Source: Lactarius indigo
Lineage: Eukaryota; Basidiomycota; Agaricomycetes; Russulales; Russulaceae
Assembly: GCA_025766275.1 (NCBI GenBank)
Contig: JAFKAC010000020.1
Span: 248,001-312,000, forward strand
Direction of reading: 5' to 3'
Length of the DNA stretch: 64,000 nucleotides
Both the position numbers and the translations under genes were made by a program. Positions 45,891 to 58,202 of the stretch are shown one piece after another; within the stretch, counting starts at the first letter, position 1; the number at the start of each line of letters is the position of its first letter. The notes beneath the pieces are model-generated. The model worked only from the letters and a program-made list of their open reading frames with translations. It ran no database searches and was not told the DNA's origin.

Positions 45891-47535
45891 ATGACAGCTG
45901 GGACGTTATACACATCTTCTGAAGTTGAGGGAAAGCGCGTACGTCGACCTCTTATTGTCATGTGCTAGGCGGGTCACCTTTACCGGTTCGTTAATACCCT
46001 TGTCGAAACAGATCAGTGCCATCGCCGCCTTTGCTGGTCTTTCTGTCGAGATAAAAGAAAGCACTTCGGATATTGTGAAGACTCCCACATTCACCAGTAA
46101 AGATGGATTTTCTATCTTTGAGGCTAGTGCCATTGGTCGTTACAGTGAGTCATATCATTCATACACTGGTCGCCCCGGATACCGCGAAGATCATTATCGC
46201 ACGTTCGTGGCATGCCCTAGGCCGTTATGGTTGAGCATATTTTAGTTCTTCCTCACTGGCGTCCTCGAACCGTAACAGGGGTTTTACGGGTTATAATTAG
46301 TTGGAATCTTTACTGACTACCATCATATTCAGTCGCCTCGCTAGCTCCCAACTCTACTCTGATCGGTCACGGAGCTACGGAAGCTGCTCTGGTTGACCAA
46401 TGGGTTGCGTTTGTGGACTCGGACATTGCCCACTACAACACCCTTATTCTTCAACTTGTCAAAGGCGCCATCAACCCTTACAACAAGCCTGTGAGCTGTC
46501 CTCGTTCCTTGAGAGTCCTGTTCTCTTCAAATCCCTTTCTAGATCCACACTGTCTTCCAGGACCGCATCACTTCTGCTCTTACCATACTCGAAAAGCATC
46601 TTGCCACCCGTACTTTCCTCGTAACTGAGCGCATAACCCTCGCGGATGTCACGCTTGCCGCTGAGCTTCAGTCTGCATTCTCAACGACTGTCGATGCCGC
46701 CCTCCGTGCTAAACTCCCCAATGTTCTCCGCCACTTCGAGACCATCGTGAACCAACCCAAACTCGCATCTGTCTTCGGCTCTACTGCGTTCGCAGAGAAG
46801 GCACTACAGTATACACCGCCCCCGAAGGAGAAGAAGGAAAAGGCTCCTGCCGCGCCCGCGCAGCCCAAAGCTGAGAAGAAGCCCAAGAAGGAAGAAGTAG
46901 ATGACGACGACGACGACAAACCGTATGAAGAAGCGCCAAAAGAGAAGAATCCCCTCGATCTACTTCCCAAGTCAACATTCAACCTTGAAGACTGGAAACG
47001 CGCATACTCTAACAAGGAAACGCGCGGAGCTGGCGGCGCGATTGAGTGGTTCTACGAGCAGTTCGTACTTCTTTTACTATCTTTATTGCCAATAGTCACC
47101 GGGTACATTACAGTTTTGACAAGGACGGTTTCTCGATCTGGCGTGTTGACTTTAAGTACAACGAGGAGCTCACGCAGACGTACATGTCCTCGAATCAGAT
47201 TGGCGGATTCTTCAACCGCCTCGAGGCATCGCGCAAGTATTTATTCGGGTCTGTCGGCGTGCTCGGTGTGGCGAATAATTCGGTCATCGCTGGCACGCTT
47301 ATCGCGCGTGGGCCGGAAATCAAACCTGTCGTCGAGGTCGCACCCGATTTCGAGAGCTATACATACGAGCGTATTGACCTAGGCAACGCTGAGCAGAAGG
47401 CGTTCTTCGAGGCCGCACTCGCATGGGACCTCGAAATCGGTGACAAGAAGTGGGTAGATGGGAAGAACGTACGTTGCGCCTCTTGTATCTGCCCTTCCGC
47501 ACTTAAGTACTGACCCCCCTCTACAGTTCAAGTAA
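45891..47535 (+). CDS. Translation elongation factor eEF1B, gamma subunit
   Basis: Structural subunit of the eEF1B guanine-nucleotide exchange complex that recharges eEF1A in translation. Exons 45891-45938, 46012-46144, 46333-46490, 46543-47060, 47114-47468 and 47527-47535 join in phase to 406 residues. Seen: an N-terminal thioredoxin-like part (GFSIFEASAIGRY), a GST-C-like part (DQWVAFVDSDIAHYN, TLADVTLAAELQ), a lysine/glutamate hinge (about residues 220-260), and the C-terminal EF1G domain (WRVDFKYNEELTQTYMSSNQ, GGFFNRLEASRKYLFGSVG, VDGKNFK at the end). The fourth donor is GTTCGT at 47061, which restores EHFDKDGF; the more obvious GTACTT donor would break the frame. Tandem with the F-box gene. 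Confidence 0.93.
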
Positions 47536-47984
47536 ATGCATTAGTCGTGTGTAGTATCACGGTGTTCCGATGACATCCCTTGTATTTGGTTGCCCAAATG
47601 TCGCCCTCTTCCTGCACTTGCAGACTCTTTTCAGTACAATATCTCTCCGTTTTTCCCTTGTTGTTACCGTCACCTCTGTATGTCTCACCATTCCTCTGAT
47701 GTATCGTCTAGGAGATATAAGAAAGAGGGTTTGTCCGTGTTGACCTGACGACATTTGTTCCCATAAGATTAAAGAGCTCGTGCTAACCAAAATAAGGCTG
47801 GGACCACCGAAAAGGAAAGTGACATGGTGTAAATTTGGAATAAAGCTCTCACGATCACGCGGCTGCGGAGTGATCGCAGCGGAAGGTGCCCAAGTTGTCG
47901 CGCGCATTTATCTTGTTTTCCCCCCGCACCCACCTGTCTACTCTTCACCGATAGTCTGACATCCAGAACACGTACTGGGCGACG
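47536..47984. other. Spacer between eEF1B-gamma and the F-box gene
   Basis: About 450 bp with the 3' end of one gene and promoter of the next. Nothing else seen. Confidence 0.6.
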
Positions 47985-50094
47985 ATGTCGGACCGTGCAG
48001 CCCTCAACAAGGAGCTCATTCTGAGGCGCGTAGGGCGCAATCAATACCGGACGACCCTATTGGCCTCTCAATCTACGAATGTATCCCCGGAAGGCGACAG
48101 CGTTGTCCATTCTCCTCGTGAAGAGTGAGATTTCATTTCAAATGTCTGTTCGAGAGGGTGTTGATGTTTGAACATCATTTCCGTCAATTAGTACACAGGC
48201 AAACATGCCCTCCGATGCACTTGCTCGTCCTAAATGCGAACTGGATCAACTCAGATCCACCATCGAAACCCTCAGTGCGCGCGCTACAGCGCTTTCTGCG
48301 ATCGAGAAAGAAATAGATGCCACCAGGGCTCTCATGACGTCTTTACTCATGCAACGCAATAACCTCACACCCGTCTTCCTTCTCCCCCCCGAGCTCCTTG
48401 CACGGGTCTTTCACTTTCACGTCCTCGCAGAGCCGTCTTGGTTCGGCTCGAACAGGTTAGGCTGGATCAAAGTCACGCATGTATGCCGGCACTGGCGTCA
48501 TGTGGCGCTGGACCACGCTTCGTTGTGGGCCAGGATCTCAGGCCTTCCCATGAACCCAAGCTGGATCACAGAGCAGTTATCGCGTGCAAAAAACGCGCCG
48601 TTGGTCATCGACATTTTAGGCTCACTAACCTTTGAGATCGTGTCCATGTTTCCCTCACACCTCCCCCATACTCGCGAACTCCGCCTCCGTAGCTTGAATA
48701 AGAACTGTATCAACGTTGTCAAGGAACTTTGTGACCTAGAAGCTCCGGATCTGGAACATTTCGAACTCGGTCTTTCGGTTAGTCCACCTATGACTTATCA
48801 GGATTTCGCTGGGACGAGGCTATTCAAGGGAAAGGCTCCGAAGCTACGGACCCTCTCCCTCTGTCAAGTTCGCGTCCCCTGGTCATTTTTTCCGCGTTGC
48901 CAGTTCTCCCAATTGAAGATAATCCTTCTCAATGAGGAGGACCCTGACGATACTCCTTCGCTTGGAAGCTTGAATCAGCTGATCGACGTCTTGACCAACT
49001 GCCCGAATTTGGAGGTTCTCGTCCTTGAATCTTGCTTACCTTCCATACCTCCCCAATCCTCACGCATACGGACCGTCCACCTTCCCCGTCTTTCGCATCT
49101 CAGTCTTGCCGGGTCAAGTTCCCGCGTTGTGCGCTTCTTCGGGGCGCTAACGATGCCTTCCTCGACAATACTTAACCTACATTGTGTCGCCGAGAGTGCT
49201 GTCGGGAGCGACGGCGGACTCATTCTTCCTCTCGTTTTGGCCCATTTCAACCGCTCTACTCTTGTCACGTTCCGAAGTTTCAAGGCCAGCATTAACCATC
49301 TGGAGCGATCTTTGGATATAATTGCATCCACTACCGCCCCAGCATCGACGGAATCCCCTTCCAGTGTGTTTGATAGTAGTTCGGAGGCCAGTCCCGAGCT
49401 TACTCTATCGTTTGTCACCCATTCCGACTTTGATCACCTGGAGTACATCCTTAAGCGAGCGTGCATCACCCTACCCATTGCGGATCTCGAATTCCTCTCC
49501 GTCTCTGCTCCGGACTCATTCCATTCCTTAAACTGGGAAGAGCTCTTTCAGAAATGTGCAAAGCTTACCACAATCGAAGCCAGCGGACATGGAACGAGTA
49601 CCCTCCTACGGACGATCACCCCTCCCAAACTTCCTTCCAGACATTCCCAGAACGGCAAAGGAAAGAAGAATAAACGCGGAAAAAGAGATGTTCCACCACA
49701 AGCGGCCGATAACGCTCCCGTGTCTGTGCCTATTTTCCCCAAGCTGACGTCCCTCCTCGTGAAGAAGTTCGATTTCTCTGAATTGGTGCCACACACTGGT
49801 GTCGTATATGATATCCTTATGACGGCAATTCGAAGGCGAAAGAACCACAAGATCCCGCTCAAAAGGCTTAGCATCGATCGTAGTATCCTCAGCGAAAAGC
49901 GCGCGTCCGCGTTGGACAAGGTCGTTCCGGAATTCCGCTGGAGCGGGCAAGACGAAACGTCGATCAACGAGTACGACTTTGATGACTTTGATCATTATAG
50001 TTCGGATTACCATGACGCGCGATGGGAAGACTTCTTCGTGGGTTCCTCCCAGGCCGAGTGGGAATGGTGGGAGAACTATTCGGATGGGTACTAG
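47985..50094 (+). CDS. F-box protein with leucine-rich C-terminal region
   Basis: Predicted substrate receptor of an SCF-type ubiquitin ligase; target unknown. Two exons, 47985-48124 and 48192-50094, give about 680 residues; the second alone is open from ATG 48205. I chose the upstream ATG 47985 because exon 1 joins in phase through a good GTGAGA..TTAG intron. Seen: a short coiled segment (LDQLRSTIETLSARATAL), then the F-box (FLLPPELLARVFHFHVL, WIKVTHVCRHWRHVALDHA), followed by LRR-like turns (LPHTRELRLRSL, KLRTLSLCQVRVPW, NLEVLVLESCLP, LSHLSLAG). A basic KKNKRGKR patch is near the end of the LRR part, and the acidic-aromatic C-terminus ends WWENYSDGY. Large F-box families of this form are typical of Agaricomycetes. 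Confidence 0.88.
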
Positions 50095-51380
50095 TTCTCC
50101 GCTGCTGGTGGTTGGCTGAAGGTTCCAGGTTCAGATGCAGAGTCATAAGCAACTACAGAAGGCTTCACTCATGCGGGCGCCCGCCCTCGCGACACACAAA
50201 CTAGATTGTTGTGCTCAAATCTGAGGAAGATGGTTCGATCCGAGTACCAGTGATTGTACGATATGATACATGTTGTAGGTCGTGTAATTGTAAGTGTCCA
50301 ATACATGCGCGCACGTCAATCAAGCATGTTGTCTCCTACCTCTCCTGTGACTCACACGTAACGAATAAATCGATACCTGCATCGTTTTGCCTTCGCACGC
50401 GACTCTTCAGTCGCGCCGTACAATCTGAGCAGAGCAGCTATGTTTAGGTAGGCTCCGGCTTTTGCTCGTTTTGTTCTTATTGACGCGGATCGGACAACTT
50501 ATAGTTGCGTCTCAGGACTTTTGTAAAGTTTTCAAGTTCGCCGGAGCGGGGGTACAGTACACCAACTCAACGCCACGACTCGTGTTCATAGTAACCAAGG
50601 CGACAGAACCTGCCACACGATGTCGTGATTCGAGCCTAACGAGCACAGGGCCTCCTAATATCGCCACCCGGCGCCGACTCTGTGGGACATTTGGGTGATC
50701 GTTTGGTCTCAACATAAACTACAATCTCGGAAGTGATGGACGCCATGGAGGAAAAAGTCAAGGTAGACGACCGGGTGGCATCAGCACACCTCCACGCTTC
50801 TGCTACGAGTAATACTGCTCTAGTGCCACAGACACAGAGTCGGGTAAGACTCAAGAAGGATCCAGCGTGGCTGAGGTGAGTCACTCTCACCCTGAACAAC
50901 CAGCTCTCATCATACTGAACATGATCTCGCATAACTTGGATAGCGTTACAACAGTGTAAACTACGACGCAGTGTAGAGGACACGCAGGCGTGTAATCAAG
51001 AGATTGCCATCCTTTCGCATATAGACATGCAGTGTCGTGCCTTTTCTAATTTATGTCCTTCTTACCGTTGTTGCTGTAAAATTGAGCAAGTATTCCCCCT
51101 ACTAGTAGTATTCTACACGTCTGACGTAATCCTGTGAGTCCACACCTTTGCCCTTGCCTTTGCCTCACCTGCCATATTCTTGAAGCCCGTAACGGTTATA
51201 ACTGAAATGGGCTCCTTTGTGCGGAATAGATCCCTACGGTTCGCAGCTTAGGTCCCGTACTATCAGCTTGCGCAGGTGGGTCTGCTTGGAATATTTGATG
51301 CATTCGCTACTACGTCCTTATATTGCACAACAATAAGATGTATAACATCGCCGTGGCAGTGCTAGTGGAGCTATAAAGCC
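50095..51380. other. Gap with the first Akr1-exon repeat
   Basis: 3' flank of the F-box gene to about 50440, then repeat R1 (listed separately) to about 50990, then about 350 bp without recognisable content before the membrane-protein gene at 51.4 kb. Confidence 0.5.
50500..50990 (+). repeat. Duplicated Akr1-type 5' segment, copy R1
   Basis: Matches 54050-54550 over promoter and first coding exon. It contains an exon-1 remnant from ATG 50736 (DAMEEKVKVDDRVASAHLHAS) that ends at a GTGAGTC donor near 50876, but no ankyrin exon follows. Shared blocks upstream: AAGTTCGCCGGAGCGG and CATAGTAACCAAGGC. Confidence 0.75.
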
Positions 51381-52551
51381 GTGGAACTATCTCTTATCTG
51401 CAACAACGACATCGCAGCTAAAGAACTCGCGCTCGAAGACACAAGCCCCTTTATCGGATCGGATATTTTCTTGGATGCTAAGGAACGAGGATCGCGACAT
51501 CTCTGGCTTTTTTGGATCAGCTTCTTTGTCATCGCGTCGGGTTGTGGGTTTGGCTGCGAAGTAAGTGACTCTATTTCTGGTGGAGCTTAGTATCTCCTTC
51601 CGACAATCATCAAAAAGCGAACAAGAAGCATATGGCAATGGTCGCTGTGCGGTCATAGATCCTAGGCCATCGCCTCCACTCGGGGTCAAGCTCACAGGAT
51701 ACAGGCTGCTCAATATGACGACAGTATTCTCTTTTGGCACCGCAAAGGCCATCCTAACCTACATGGGTCGATCAACTGCACCGACGACATTGGATTGGGT
51801 CGCAGGAACGCTGTTGGCAGTTTTGTGAGTCGATCTTGTCCACTCACCCATGGCTGTCAGAGGCACTTACTGGGGTTCCGACAACGACAAGGCTATACTG
51901 GATCGGCCTGTACGAACAAAAAAACGCAGGGAAATTGGAATGGTTCTTCCAAGTTGATTTGGCGCCTGGGTTTGGTCATTGCTCAAAGCGTGTCGTTGGA
52001 GGTGGTAAGCACACTCACTCCTTACTTGTATGGACCTTGTATTGACGCGAACGAACGAACTTGCAGTCCTGGGAACGCTATTCTATGTCGACAGCCTGTT
52101 CGTCACCCCCCCACTAGTCGGCTTGCTGGGCTGCTTGCTTTTGCATCAAATAGACGGCCACGCGCCATTGCACCTTAATGGCTTCAGTATCGCTGTCTGT
52201 ATGCTCTTTCTCTGGTTCTGCGTCGGCGTATTTGTATGCGTAACTATTTCTTATGTTGACTGTCCTGACTCGCTCTCGTAGACTCGATTGGGACGAGTTC
52301 GAGCAGAATACTGGGGATGGCAATGGCGGTGTGTGATACGCTTTGTGGAAGACTATGGACCTATGGCACCGCTTGCTGAGGAATACGGTGAGCACGGAGT
52401 CCTCAGTTCGTTTGCTCCGCTCAATCTCTAACTATTTCGTATAGAGTGGTTCGGTGAGGTGGGAGCGATGGTAGGGTTATTCTGTGGGGTCGCGCTTGTC
52501 TGGTCGCCGTTCTTTTTTTATGTTTACAATTATAACATTTTTCGTTCGTAG
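51381..52551 (+). CDS. Unnamed basidiomycete polytopic membrane protein, family-2 copy a
   Basis: Family known to me only as a recurrent hypothetical protein of Polyporales; function unkn own to me. The part from about 51590 to TAG 52549-52551 reads through five exons in phase: PPLGVKLTGYRLLNMTTVFS, TTLDWVAGTLLAV, LYWIGLYEQKNAGK, WFFQVDLAPGFGH, RVRAEYWGWQWR, EDYGPMAPLAEEYEWFGEVG, ending in YNYNIFRS. At least four membrane helices are evident. The 5' part (KELALEDTSPFIGSDIFLDA) is in another frame, with only 30 nt of possible intron between them and no ATG at the expected place. So the 5' end is either mis-modelled or damaged. Confidence 0.65.
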
Positions 52552-53870
52552 AACTGTCACGGGGTTTCAAGACGGGTTGGCGGCGCCACTTGCGAGTCCA
52601 ATGTAACTCGAGTATATGCTGTTTTCTACTTATCCGTGAGTTTAGAAGGTGCCTGGCTTAGTGTAGTGGCTATCACTATATTTTTACTTACGGAATTATG
52701 AGTGGGTTGCGGAGCTACTTGGGCCAGCCTGGCGGACTTGTACAGGGACATCACACTGATCGAGAAGGTCATAATGCGGGCGGGAGTGCGCTGGTGAAGG
52801 ATATGAGACTGAAACTCTTTACCGTCAATCCTGGTCAGCCCCCTGGGGGCGCTCGACCAGTATCAGAGAACTGAAGATAAGGAGATGGTGACTTACTCTA
52901 AGGTCGCTCAAACAGAAGCATATCCTTCGAAGACCGGGCCGTAATTGCAATGGGACCGTCTATTAGGGTCGGACGAATGTATAGCGACATGGGGACTGAG
53001 AGGTGCGTAACAGCAACAAAGTATGACATTGATGTAGCAATGCAGCGACCAGCATTCCCGCTATTCACCGGCCTCCTTGATGCCTTCCCGGACCAGAACC
53101 GAAGAGTATTGATTGTCGGCTGTTTTTCGGACATCACTGCTTTGCGCCGCTGCCTCAATGCTTCACCAATACTTAAGGTTGCACTGCCCAACGACGCGCC
53201 TCCGCCCAGTCCTCGACGCGTACGGCATGTTCAATATTCTCCGTTGTCTCTGATATCTTCCCTACAAATCATCAGCTTCCGAGTTAGAGTTATGATTGTC
53301 GTGCAGAAACCGGCAACGTCTTTCTTGATGTCATCTACCTCGCTCTCCGTAGATGTATCTTCCAGAGCTTCTCTGAACTCAATAACTTCTGTGGTGATAT
53401 GAGGGTCGTCTAGCTGGCTCGTCTCTAATAGGTCGAGATTGTGCTGCGAAAGGATGTAACGGATACGCGACAAGGGTTAGAAGAGGGTGACATAGGCTTC
53501 GCTGACGAGACTAGATAGGTCGCGAGCTACTTGGGTCTTATCCTAAGAAATTTATTAGAGGCACTAGAAGGTTCATTCGTGGTATTGCATACAATGCCTT
53601 GCGTAGCCCATAGGTCAGGATGTACCGTACATATCTCTGCACGCGGCGGAAGTTATTCTTCAGCCAACTTTCGATATGGAAATACTTTGGACATGCCGCC
53701 AAACGAGTTGGGAGCGGTGCGCCACAGGAGGGACAGATGATCAGGATAAAAGAGGAGATGAAGAAAAGTTTCGCTGGGTAGGAGCAAGAGCTAGCCTAGA
53801 AATGGCGGCGTGTCGGTTTCGGTGTCGTAAGTGCGAGTGACAATTGCATAAATTCGGTGGCTGGGCCTGT
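52552..53870. other. Gap with antisense open frames
   Basis: Overlapping open frames on both strands (plus 52950-53402; minus 53191-52898 and 53473-53231). The minus frame at 53473-53231 has a charged, helical composition (EVIEFREALEDTSTESEVDD). None matches a family I recognise, and no splice-joined model emerged. Confidence 0.4.
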
Positions 53871-54005
53871 GTGGCGGTGCGGTTGGCGGGTTCTACTTTC
53901 AGTACCTTGACATCCGCCACATCCTCTTTCGCATCGCAAAGGCCGTGGGCCGATCGGTCGCAACAACATTGGAATGGGTCGCAGGGATGCTGCTTGCAGT
54001 TTTGT
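53871..54005 (+). pseudogene. Family-2 membrane protein fragment, copy b
   Basis: About 45 codons corresponding to the segment before the LLAV helix (ending ATTLEWVAGMLLAVL, then the same GTGAGTCAA donor context as copies a and e). It is preceded by a GGCGGGTTCTACTTT block that in copies c and e lies about 350 bp further upstream, so an internal deletion has joined the two. Confidence 0.65.
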
Positions 54006-54049
54006 GAGTCAACCTTGTGCGCGCACGTCTCCTGCCCCTCCTGTGGCTC

Positions 54050-54550
54050 ACACTCGTAAAGTACAAATCCGGTCACGGTACTTGCAAGGTTTCAAGTTCG
54101 CCGGAGCGGAGGTACGCCAACTCAATCCCACGACTCGCGTTCATAGTAACCAAGGCAACAAAACCTTCAAGTGGTGACTGTGTGCCACACGATGTCATGA
54201 TTCGAAACCCAACAAACTCATGGCTTCCTAATATCGCCACCCAGCGCTTGTACGCGGCTCTGGTAGATGAAAGGGACTTTTGGGTGGTCATTTGGTCTCA
54301 ACATTGACGCGCTATAAACTACACTCTCAGACGTGATGGATGCCATAGACGAAAGAGTCGAGTTAGACGACCGGGTGGCATCAGTGATACTCCGCGCATC
54401 TACTGCGGATAATACTATAACCTCTGATACAGAGTCTGGTAGCACCGTTCAAGATGGGTCTAGCGCACCTGGGGTGAGTCATCCTCACTCTGTACGAGCG
54501 GCTCTCATTTCCATACTGCATCTGCGAACACCTGGCACGACTCGGATGGA
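54050..54550 (+). repeat. Akr1-type 5' segment, copy R2 (attached to the full gene)
   Basis: Member of the three-copy set with R1 and R3. Here the first exon continues into the ankyrin exon. Confidence 0.7.
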
Positions 54551-56580
54551 TACAGCCTAACATCTTTACCGCTGCCAGACTGGGAAAGACTGAATGCATC
54601 CAAGCCCTGATCGAATCGAGTCGCGCACGACCGACCGACCGCGACGAAGACGACATCACGGCGTTACACTGGGCCGCGATAAGCGGCAGAGCCGGGACGT
54701 GCGAATACCTCATCGATCACGGCGCAGACGTCAACGCGGTCACCCACACGCTCCTCGCCACACCCCTCCAATGGGCCGCTCTCCAGGGCCTGCCCGACAT
54801 CGTCCACCTGCTCATCCAGCGTGGCGCCGACCCGCGTCTCCCCGACGCACAAGGCTACAGCAGCCTCCACGCCGCCACGCACTCGTCGTCCTACTGGTGC
54901 CTGCTGCTCCTTCTCTGCCAGCCCGGGGCATACCCCGACGAGCGCGATCGCAAGGGCCGCACGGCACTGCACTGGGCGGCGCGCCGGCGCGACGAGGTCT
55001 CGATGCGCGTGCTCCTCCGATGCGGCGCGGACCCGAATGCGACGGACTGCGACGGACGCACGCCGCTGCACTGGGCGGCCGTCGGTGGGAATGGGGGGTG
55101 CTTTGGCCAGCTCTTCGCGGCCGGCGCGGAGCTCCGGACCCGGGACAGGGAGCGACGCACGGCGCAGGACGTGGCGGACGAATTCCAGAATCGGGATGTG
55201 TGGGACGAGGCGCTTGCGGAGATGGGGCTCAGAGACGACGGGACGAAGATCCGCAGACCGCTTAGTGAGGTATGTTCTCGGTGTCCTTTGTGATTTGCTT
55301 TGTGGCCAACGCTGATCGTGACGATGCGCCTGCAGCCCCATGTGAAGATCATCGTCTTCTCAGTCCCCAGTTTTTCGCTTTGTATCGCATTCGCGATTAT
55401 GAGCGTGTTTCCGTGGTATATGAGTATCGTCCTCGCGCCAGCTGCCCTTGTCGTCATGCACCTGGTTCGTGCTCCTTTCCGCCATTTCGATGATTCCCAC
55501 TCACTCTTGATATCAGTTGGTGTTGTTTGAATTTCTCCAACGGAGCTCCGTTAGAGATAGCATCTACTTGAGTCCGTACTTTCTTGGGATCATATGCGGG
55601 TCTGGATTGTGGATGGCGTATGCATGGGTCACCCGACTGAGATATGGTGCGCCCTAGCACCCTTGTGCTGTCATCACTTTTACTTACTCGAGGGCTGTAT
55701 TAGGTGCCCGTTACAATCTTTATGCGCACGCCTTATTCGGACTCTTTTTCTGTCTCTGCGTGGTAGCGCTCGTTCTTACTATTGTCTGTGACCCTGGAAC
55801 AATCGTGATACCGACGAAAGACGAGTTGAAGCCAGTAGGTCGAGCAATCACTTTCGAGTAAAGATTTCGGCGTCGAGACAAGTCCCCGCAGATCATCGAA
55901 GACCTCATTCGACGCAGACAGTTAACCACGAAGGCGTTCTGCGTACGGTGTCTAGTAGGTTTCGTTGAGGGCGTGATGACTTGTCGCGTGCTTATGTGGG
56001 GCACATATTTAAGGTTGCAAGACCTCCTCGCACAAGGCACTGTTCGAAGTGCAACAAATGCGTTACGCGTCATGAATGCATGGAACTGTATGAGAGTTCA
56101 CGACTAATATCATAGCCTGCTAATAATGGACCTCTAGACATGCCTCTTTCGTGTTGAACTGCAGTATGTCCGACGCCTCCTGTTTTCTCTTGCTCACTTA
56201 TAGATCGACCTTAGTTGGCACGAAGAATCACGCCTATTTTATTGTCTTTATCACGACCTTCACCGCCTGCGTATTAACTTTTGACCACCTTGTCTGGATC
56301 TGTGAGTATCGTCGACCCAAGGTTTCCTCTCTCTTACAATCGTAGACCTTGTCACCTTAAATGGCGCGCCTCCTCCTGGGCGCTCTTGCGTTCTTCCTCA
56401 TGAGGTTTGCAAGCTCGTGTCAGGGGACATGTTTCTCAGCTCGGTCGCTGCTTGGTCGTCATTGCAATTGATATGGAGCGGAATGGTTACTGTAAACTAC
56501 GGAGATGCGGCGTGGAGGGCATGCAGGCATAGGGTCAGGAGTTTTTCTGAGACTGTCGTGGCCTTTAGCACATAGAAAGG
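54336..56580 (+). CDS. Akr1-like ankyrin-repeat/DHHC palmitoyltransferase paralogue with degraded catalytic motif
   Basis: Akr1 proteins S-acylate substrates at Golgi/endosome membranes. Exons 54336-54473, 54556-55269, 55336-55464, 55517-55646, 55704-55834, 55892-55954 and 56014 onward are in phase. Seen: five or six ankyrin repeats (ITALHWAAISGRAG, GRTALHWAARR, GRTPLHWAAVGG), membrane helices (KIIVFSVPSFSLCIAFAIM; YAHALFGLFFCLCVVALVL), CDPGTIVIP, FCVRCL, and the cysteine-rich part RTRHCSKCNKCVTRH. The expected DHHC follows here, but the sequence reads ECMELYE and then stops; a later stretch (HASFVLNC, VGTKNHAYFIVF, FLSSVAAWSSLQL) resumes the family pattern, ending near 56580 before the usual C-terminus. 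The catalytic cysteine is not found in any joinable exon. So this is a pseudoenzyme or pseudogene. Confidence 0.75.
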
Positions 56581-56965
56581 TGGTCTTTTACCTTTCCTAA
56601 ATTCTATGGTAGGTGCTTCCTACTATTACAGTACCACTGTTAAAATTACTCTACCGCCCGAACGCGGATTGAGGGACATGTCTGACGTAAGCCAGATTCC
56701 GTAAGCGCTCACGTGTGCCTGCCTCGTGAGTTACACTCTACAACAAGCTCTACAAGCCCACTCTAGTGACTAGTGGCTTTACGGTTGGTGGAACAGAACA
56801 TATCCTTCTAAGCACAGCGCACCCAACTCCAATGAGCCTCTCTGGAGGAACGGGTTTTCCAGAGTGAGCAACTTCGATTAGGTCCCGCTATCGGCGGGTT
56901 CTACTTTGATTCTTTGGTCCATTCGCCACATCCTCGTATTGCACAAGGAAGAGATGGTTATCATA
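56581..56965. other. Start of a 1-kb duplicated segment
   Basis: From about 56640 the sequence matches 62570 onward at high identity (for example GTGGAACAGAACATATCCTT and TCGGCGGGTTCTACTT in both). It forms the 5' flank of family-2 copy c. Confidence 0.6.
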
Positions 56966-57660
56966 GCCGAGGCGGTGCCAGTAGAACTATAAAGCTATGG
57001 CTTCGTTCCCAGCAATGCTACCGCAGCCAACAAACTCGTGCTCGAAGACACAGACCCTTTCAGCGAATCGGTTTTTTTAGATACCAGGGAACGAGGATTG
57101 CTCTTCAGAGCCAGCTTCCCCAGGGGTATTGCCACTGGATCGGTGCGTGTGTTCAGCCACGAGGTAGTTGCTGCATGATGATCTGCTGGTGGAGCTAATT
57201 AACCTCCTCTGGAACGTCAAAGGCGACCAAGAAGAATATGGGGATGACTTCTTGGCGGACATGAACGCAGCACTACCCCCGCTCGGGGTCAATCTGACGG
57301 GCTACAGACTGCTCAACCGTGACGTGACGATAGTATTCTCCTTTGGGATCTCGAAGGGCGTCCTAACCTACATGTGCCAATCAACCGGACTGACGACACT
57401 GGATTGGGTCGGAGGAGCGCTGCTGGCTGTTGCATAAGTCAATCTTGTCCATTCACCCACAGCGGCCAGAGGCACTTTCTGAGGTTGCGACGACATCAGG
57501 AATTTACTCTATCAGCCTGCTTAAACAACCAACGCAAAGGGTTCTTCCAAGTTCGAAGTCGATTTGGCGCTCGGGATCGATTTTTACACAAAGCTTGTCT
57601 GTCGTTGGAGGGGGTAACACCCTCACATCGTGGCGCCGGTATTGACGTGAAAGAGCACAC
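56640..57660 (+). repeat. One-kilobase direct repeat, first copy
   Basis: Direct duplicate of 62570-63560, covering upstream region and the first exons of a family-2 gene. The two copies are 5.9 kb apart with the 58.2 kb gene and the chitinase between them. Confidence 0.8.
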
Positions 57661-57670
57661 GTATGCGTAA
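56998..57670 (+). pseudogene. Family-2 membrane protein, copy c, broken
   Basis: 5' segment NATAANKLVLEDTDPFSES is followed by a T-run length change relative to copy e. Then an open block (57195-57435) has ELINLLWNVKGDQEEYGDD, PPLGVNLTGYRLL and LTTLDWVGGALLAV. The splice donor after LLAV, GTGAGT in copies a, b and e, is ATAAGT here (57436-57441), creating a stop. The next exon is scrambled by small indels (only GFFQVRSRFG is left of WFFQVDLAPG). Nothing follows after about 57670. Confidence 0.75.
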
Positions 57671-58202
57671 CTGTGCTACTCCCTAGCGGGGGCGTTGAAT
57701 TTTTCGGCACGCTTGACCCGACCGACCCAAACCGATGCAGTAGGACTCAGGAGAAATCCGAGTCCGCCCCCGAACCCAATGTTCAATTGTGCACGCATAC
57801 GGCCATTAAAAATACGAGGACCTGTTTTTTTTTTTTTTTGTTACTGTGAGTCCATACACTCGTCTTGAACCCCCTTTCTCCACCACTTTGACACTGCTTT
57901 CTCGTCGCATAGGAGCCTCGTACGTCGCTTTTCCCTTTCATTTCCTTTACAAGTGATTTTTTTCTAAAAATGTAGCATAACAATAAGAAAAGCGTTTATA
58001 TATCGAATATCATTATCCAGACTTTCCCTCTCATCCCCATGTGCTTGCCTTCGACTTATCAACGTTCAAGTCACTTTGTTCTCTCTCACGCTCAGCTCCT
58101 ATCCCCTTCGACTCGTTACTGACTGGACCGGCCCGGGCCCTTGCCCCTGACCAGCTATCTCCCAGTTTGACTCCCTGTACCCTTTACTTCTCACGTTGAC
58201 CC
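57671..58202. other. Intergenic, promoter side of the 58.2 kb gene
   Basis: It contains a T17 run (about 57824-57840) and pyrimidine-rich sequence up to the ATG. A short upstream minus-strand frame has no features. Confidence 0.5.

Noticed and set aside
47041..47120. Apparent frameshift in eEF1B-gamma at the fourth intron
   Set aside because: The obvious GTACTT donor breaks the frame, but the GTTCGT donor three bases upstream restores a conserved EHFDKDGF reading. The gene is intact.
52898..53402. Overlapping 97-aa and 150-aa frames on opposite strands
   Set aside because: Neither shows a family motif or joins to a neighbouring exon, so I did not call either a gene.
54594..55457. Long open frames overlapping the ankyrin exon on both strands
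   Set aside because: The exon is GC-rich, which leaves all frames open. Only the frame of 54556-55269 carries ankyrin repeats.
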